From positions 992,001 to 1,056,000 of the forward strand of contig NZ_BAAAYO010000001.1 of NCBI RefSeq assembly GCF_039536325.1: a stretch of DNA of 64,000 nt, read 5' to 3'. Shown here piece after piece: positions 63,521 to 64,000 of this stretch (the stretch's first letter is position 1; the number at the start of each line of letters is the position of its first letter). The notes beneath the pieces are model-generated. The model saw only the letters and a list, made by a program, of their open reading frames with translations. It had not been told where the DNA came from and did not search any database. The position numbers and the translations under genes are program-made. The stretch comes from Paenibacillus_AB hodogayensis. Its GTDB lineage: Bacteria > Bacillota > Bacilli > Paenibacillales > NBRC-103111.

Positions 63521-64000
63521 ATGAAGGAAAAACGCACTTGGGTTGACGGCTTATGGTGGATCATTTTGCTGGCCTGGTCCGTCACCATTCTATTCCCGCT
63601 GGTATGGGTGCTGTACGAATCGTTAAAAACGAACCGTGATTTTTTTCAAGACGTATGGGCGCTTCCCGAGAAGCTTCAGTGGCTCAATTATTCACGGGCC
63701 TGGTCCAAATACGGGATCGGCGCAGCGATGATCAACACATTGTATTACGTTGGAGCGAGCTTGCTGATCGGTCTCTTCCTGACGACCATTAATGCCTACG
63801 CGCTGACGCGCATGCAATTTAGAGGCCAAAAGCTGATTTGGGCGATCATTATGCTCTCCTTGTTTCTCCCCGGTATTAATGCTTTGATTCCGCAGTATGT
63901 GCTGATGCGGGAATTGCATTTGACCAACAGCTTGACAGGGCTCGTCATTCTCGACAGTCTTGGCGAAAGCGTATTTTATTTGCTGCTGCTTGGAGGCTTT
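63521..64000 (+). CDS. carbohydrate ABC transporter permease (second), cut by window end
   Basis: The frame opens at ATG 63521, 29 bases after the first permease, and runs to the window end (160 codons) without a stop. MKEKRTWVDGLWWIILLAWS, then VTILFPLVWVLYESLKTNRDFF, the INTLYYVGASLLIGLFLTTINAYALTRM region and LFLPGINALIPQYVLM are typical of UgpE/MalG-type permeases. The coupling loop lies beyond the window. Third gene of the operon. Confidence 0.85.
   Translation, partial: MKEKRTWVDGLWWIILLAWSVTILFPLVWVLYESLKTNRDFFQDVWALPEKLQWLNYSRAWSKYGIGAAMINTLYYVGASLLIGLFLTTINAYALTRMQFRGQKLIWAIIMLSLFLPGINALIPQYVLMRELHLTNSLTGLVILDSLGESVFYLLLLGGF

Noticed and set aside
1..64000. CRISPR arrays, complete insertion sequences or prophage
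   Set aside because: No regularly spaced repeats, no intact transposase and no phage structural or integrase gene were seen; only an Rpn-type remnant was found.

Overview
The window looks like a chromosomal segment of a Paenibacillus-type Firmicute (Paenibacillaceae). I infer this from strong AGGAGG-type ribosome binding sites with frequent TTG/GTG starts, LplABC-like sugar ABC transporters without their own ATPase gene, very large membrane-bound AraC regulators, copper-amine-oxidase-type stalk and SLH domains, LacI and cre-like operators, and multi-domain secreted carbohydrate-active proteins. No complete insertion sequence, prophage or CRISPR array was seen, but gene remnants are common.

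Layout. 1-1.2 kb: the end of an alpha/beta hydrolase butted against a headless TerA/TerD-like fragment. 1.6-7.0 kb: a carbohydrate locus with a LacI regulator divergent from a secreted DUF4838 protein and an orphan solute-binding lipoprotein. 7.0-7.9 kb: decayed genes (VOC family and others). 8.1-14.1 kb: a NERD-like protein with altered catalytic residues; a three-part protein joining an ECF sigma factor, a dead peptidase-MA-like domain and a cytoplasmic solute-binding domain; a stalk/DUF4362 gene with a broken second copy; and palindromic repeats. 14.2-29.0 kb: a polysaccharide-use cluster (two GHL6-type glycosidase paralogues, two permeases, one binding lipoprotein, one very large secreted CBM/glycosidase-like protein) beside a divergent membrane AraC regulator; two of its promoters are a duplicated block of about 129 bp. 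29.3-34.9 kb: an XRE/membrane-protein pair, a truncated SLH gene, an orphan 7TM histidine kinase and a TetR/SDR pair.

34.9-49.8 kb is mosaic. Four minus-strand sequences related to tRNA-Ala(GGC) (about 34.98, 38.84, 40.71 and 49.68 kb) delimit cassettes: alpha/beta hydrolase plus a two-component system; ArsR plus a saccharopine-dehydrogenase-like enzyme; and a complete four-gene Wadjet (JetABCD) anti-plasmid system of the TIGR02677-02680 type. This suggests repeated insertion at a tRNA-Ala gene. 49.9-53.7 kb: a two-gene 2-oxoacid:ferredoxin oxidoreductase with fused subunits. 54.0-57.0 kb: an AraC regulator convergent with a sugar isomerase/dehydrogenase operon. 57.3-64.0 kb: a DUF4253 gene, then a membrane AraC regulator followed by another sugar ABC transporter cut by the window end.

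The most unusual object is the sigma / pseudo-peptidase / solute-binding fusion at 9302-11767. It reads like a one-protein ligand-controlled sigma factor. The Wadjet system is a known system in an interesting tRNA-bounded context.
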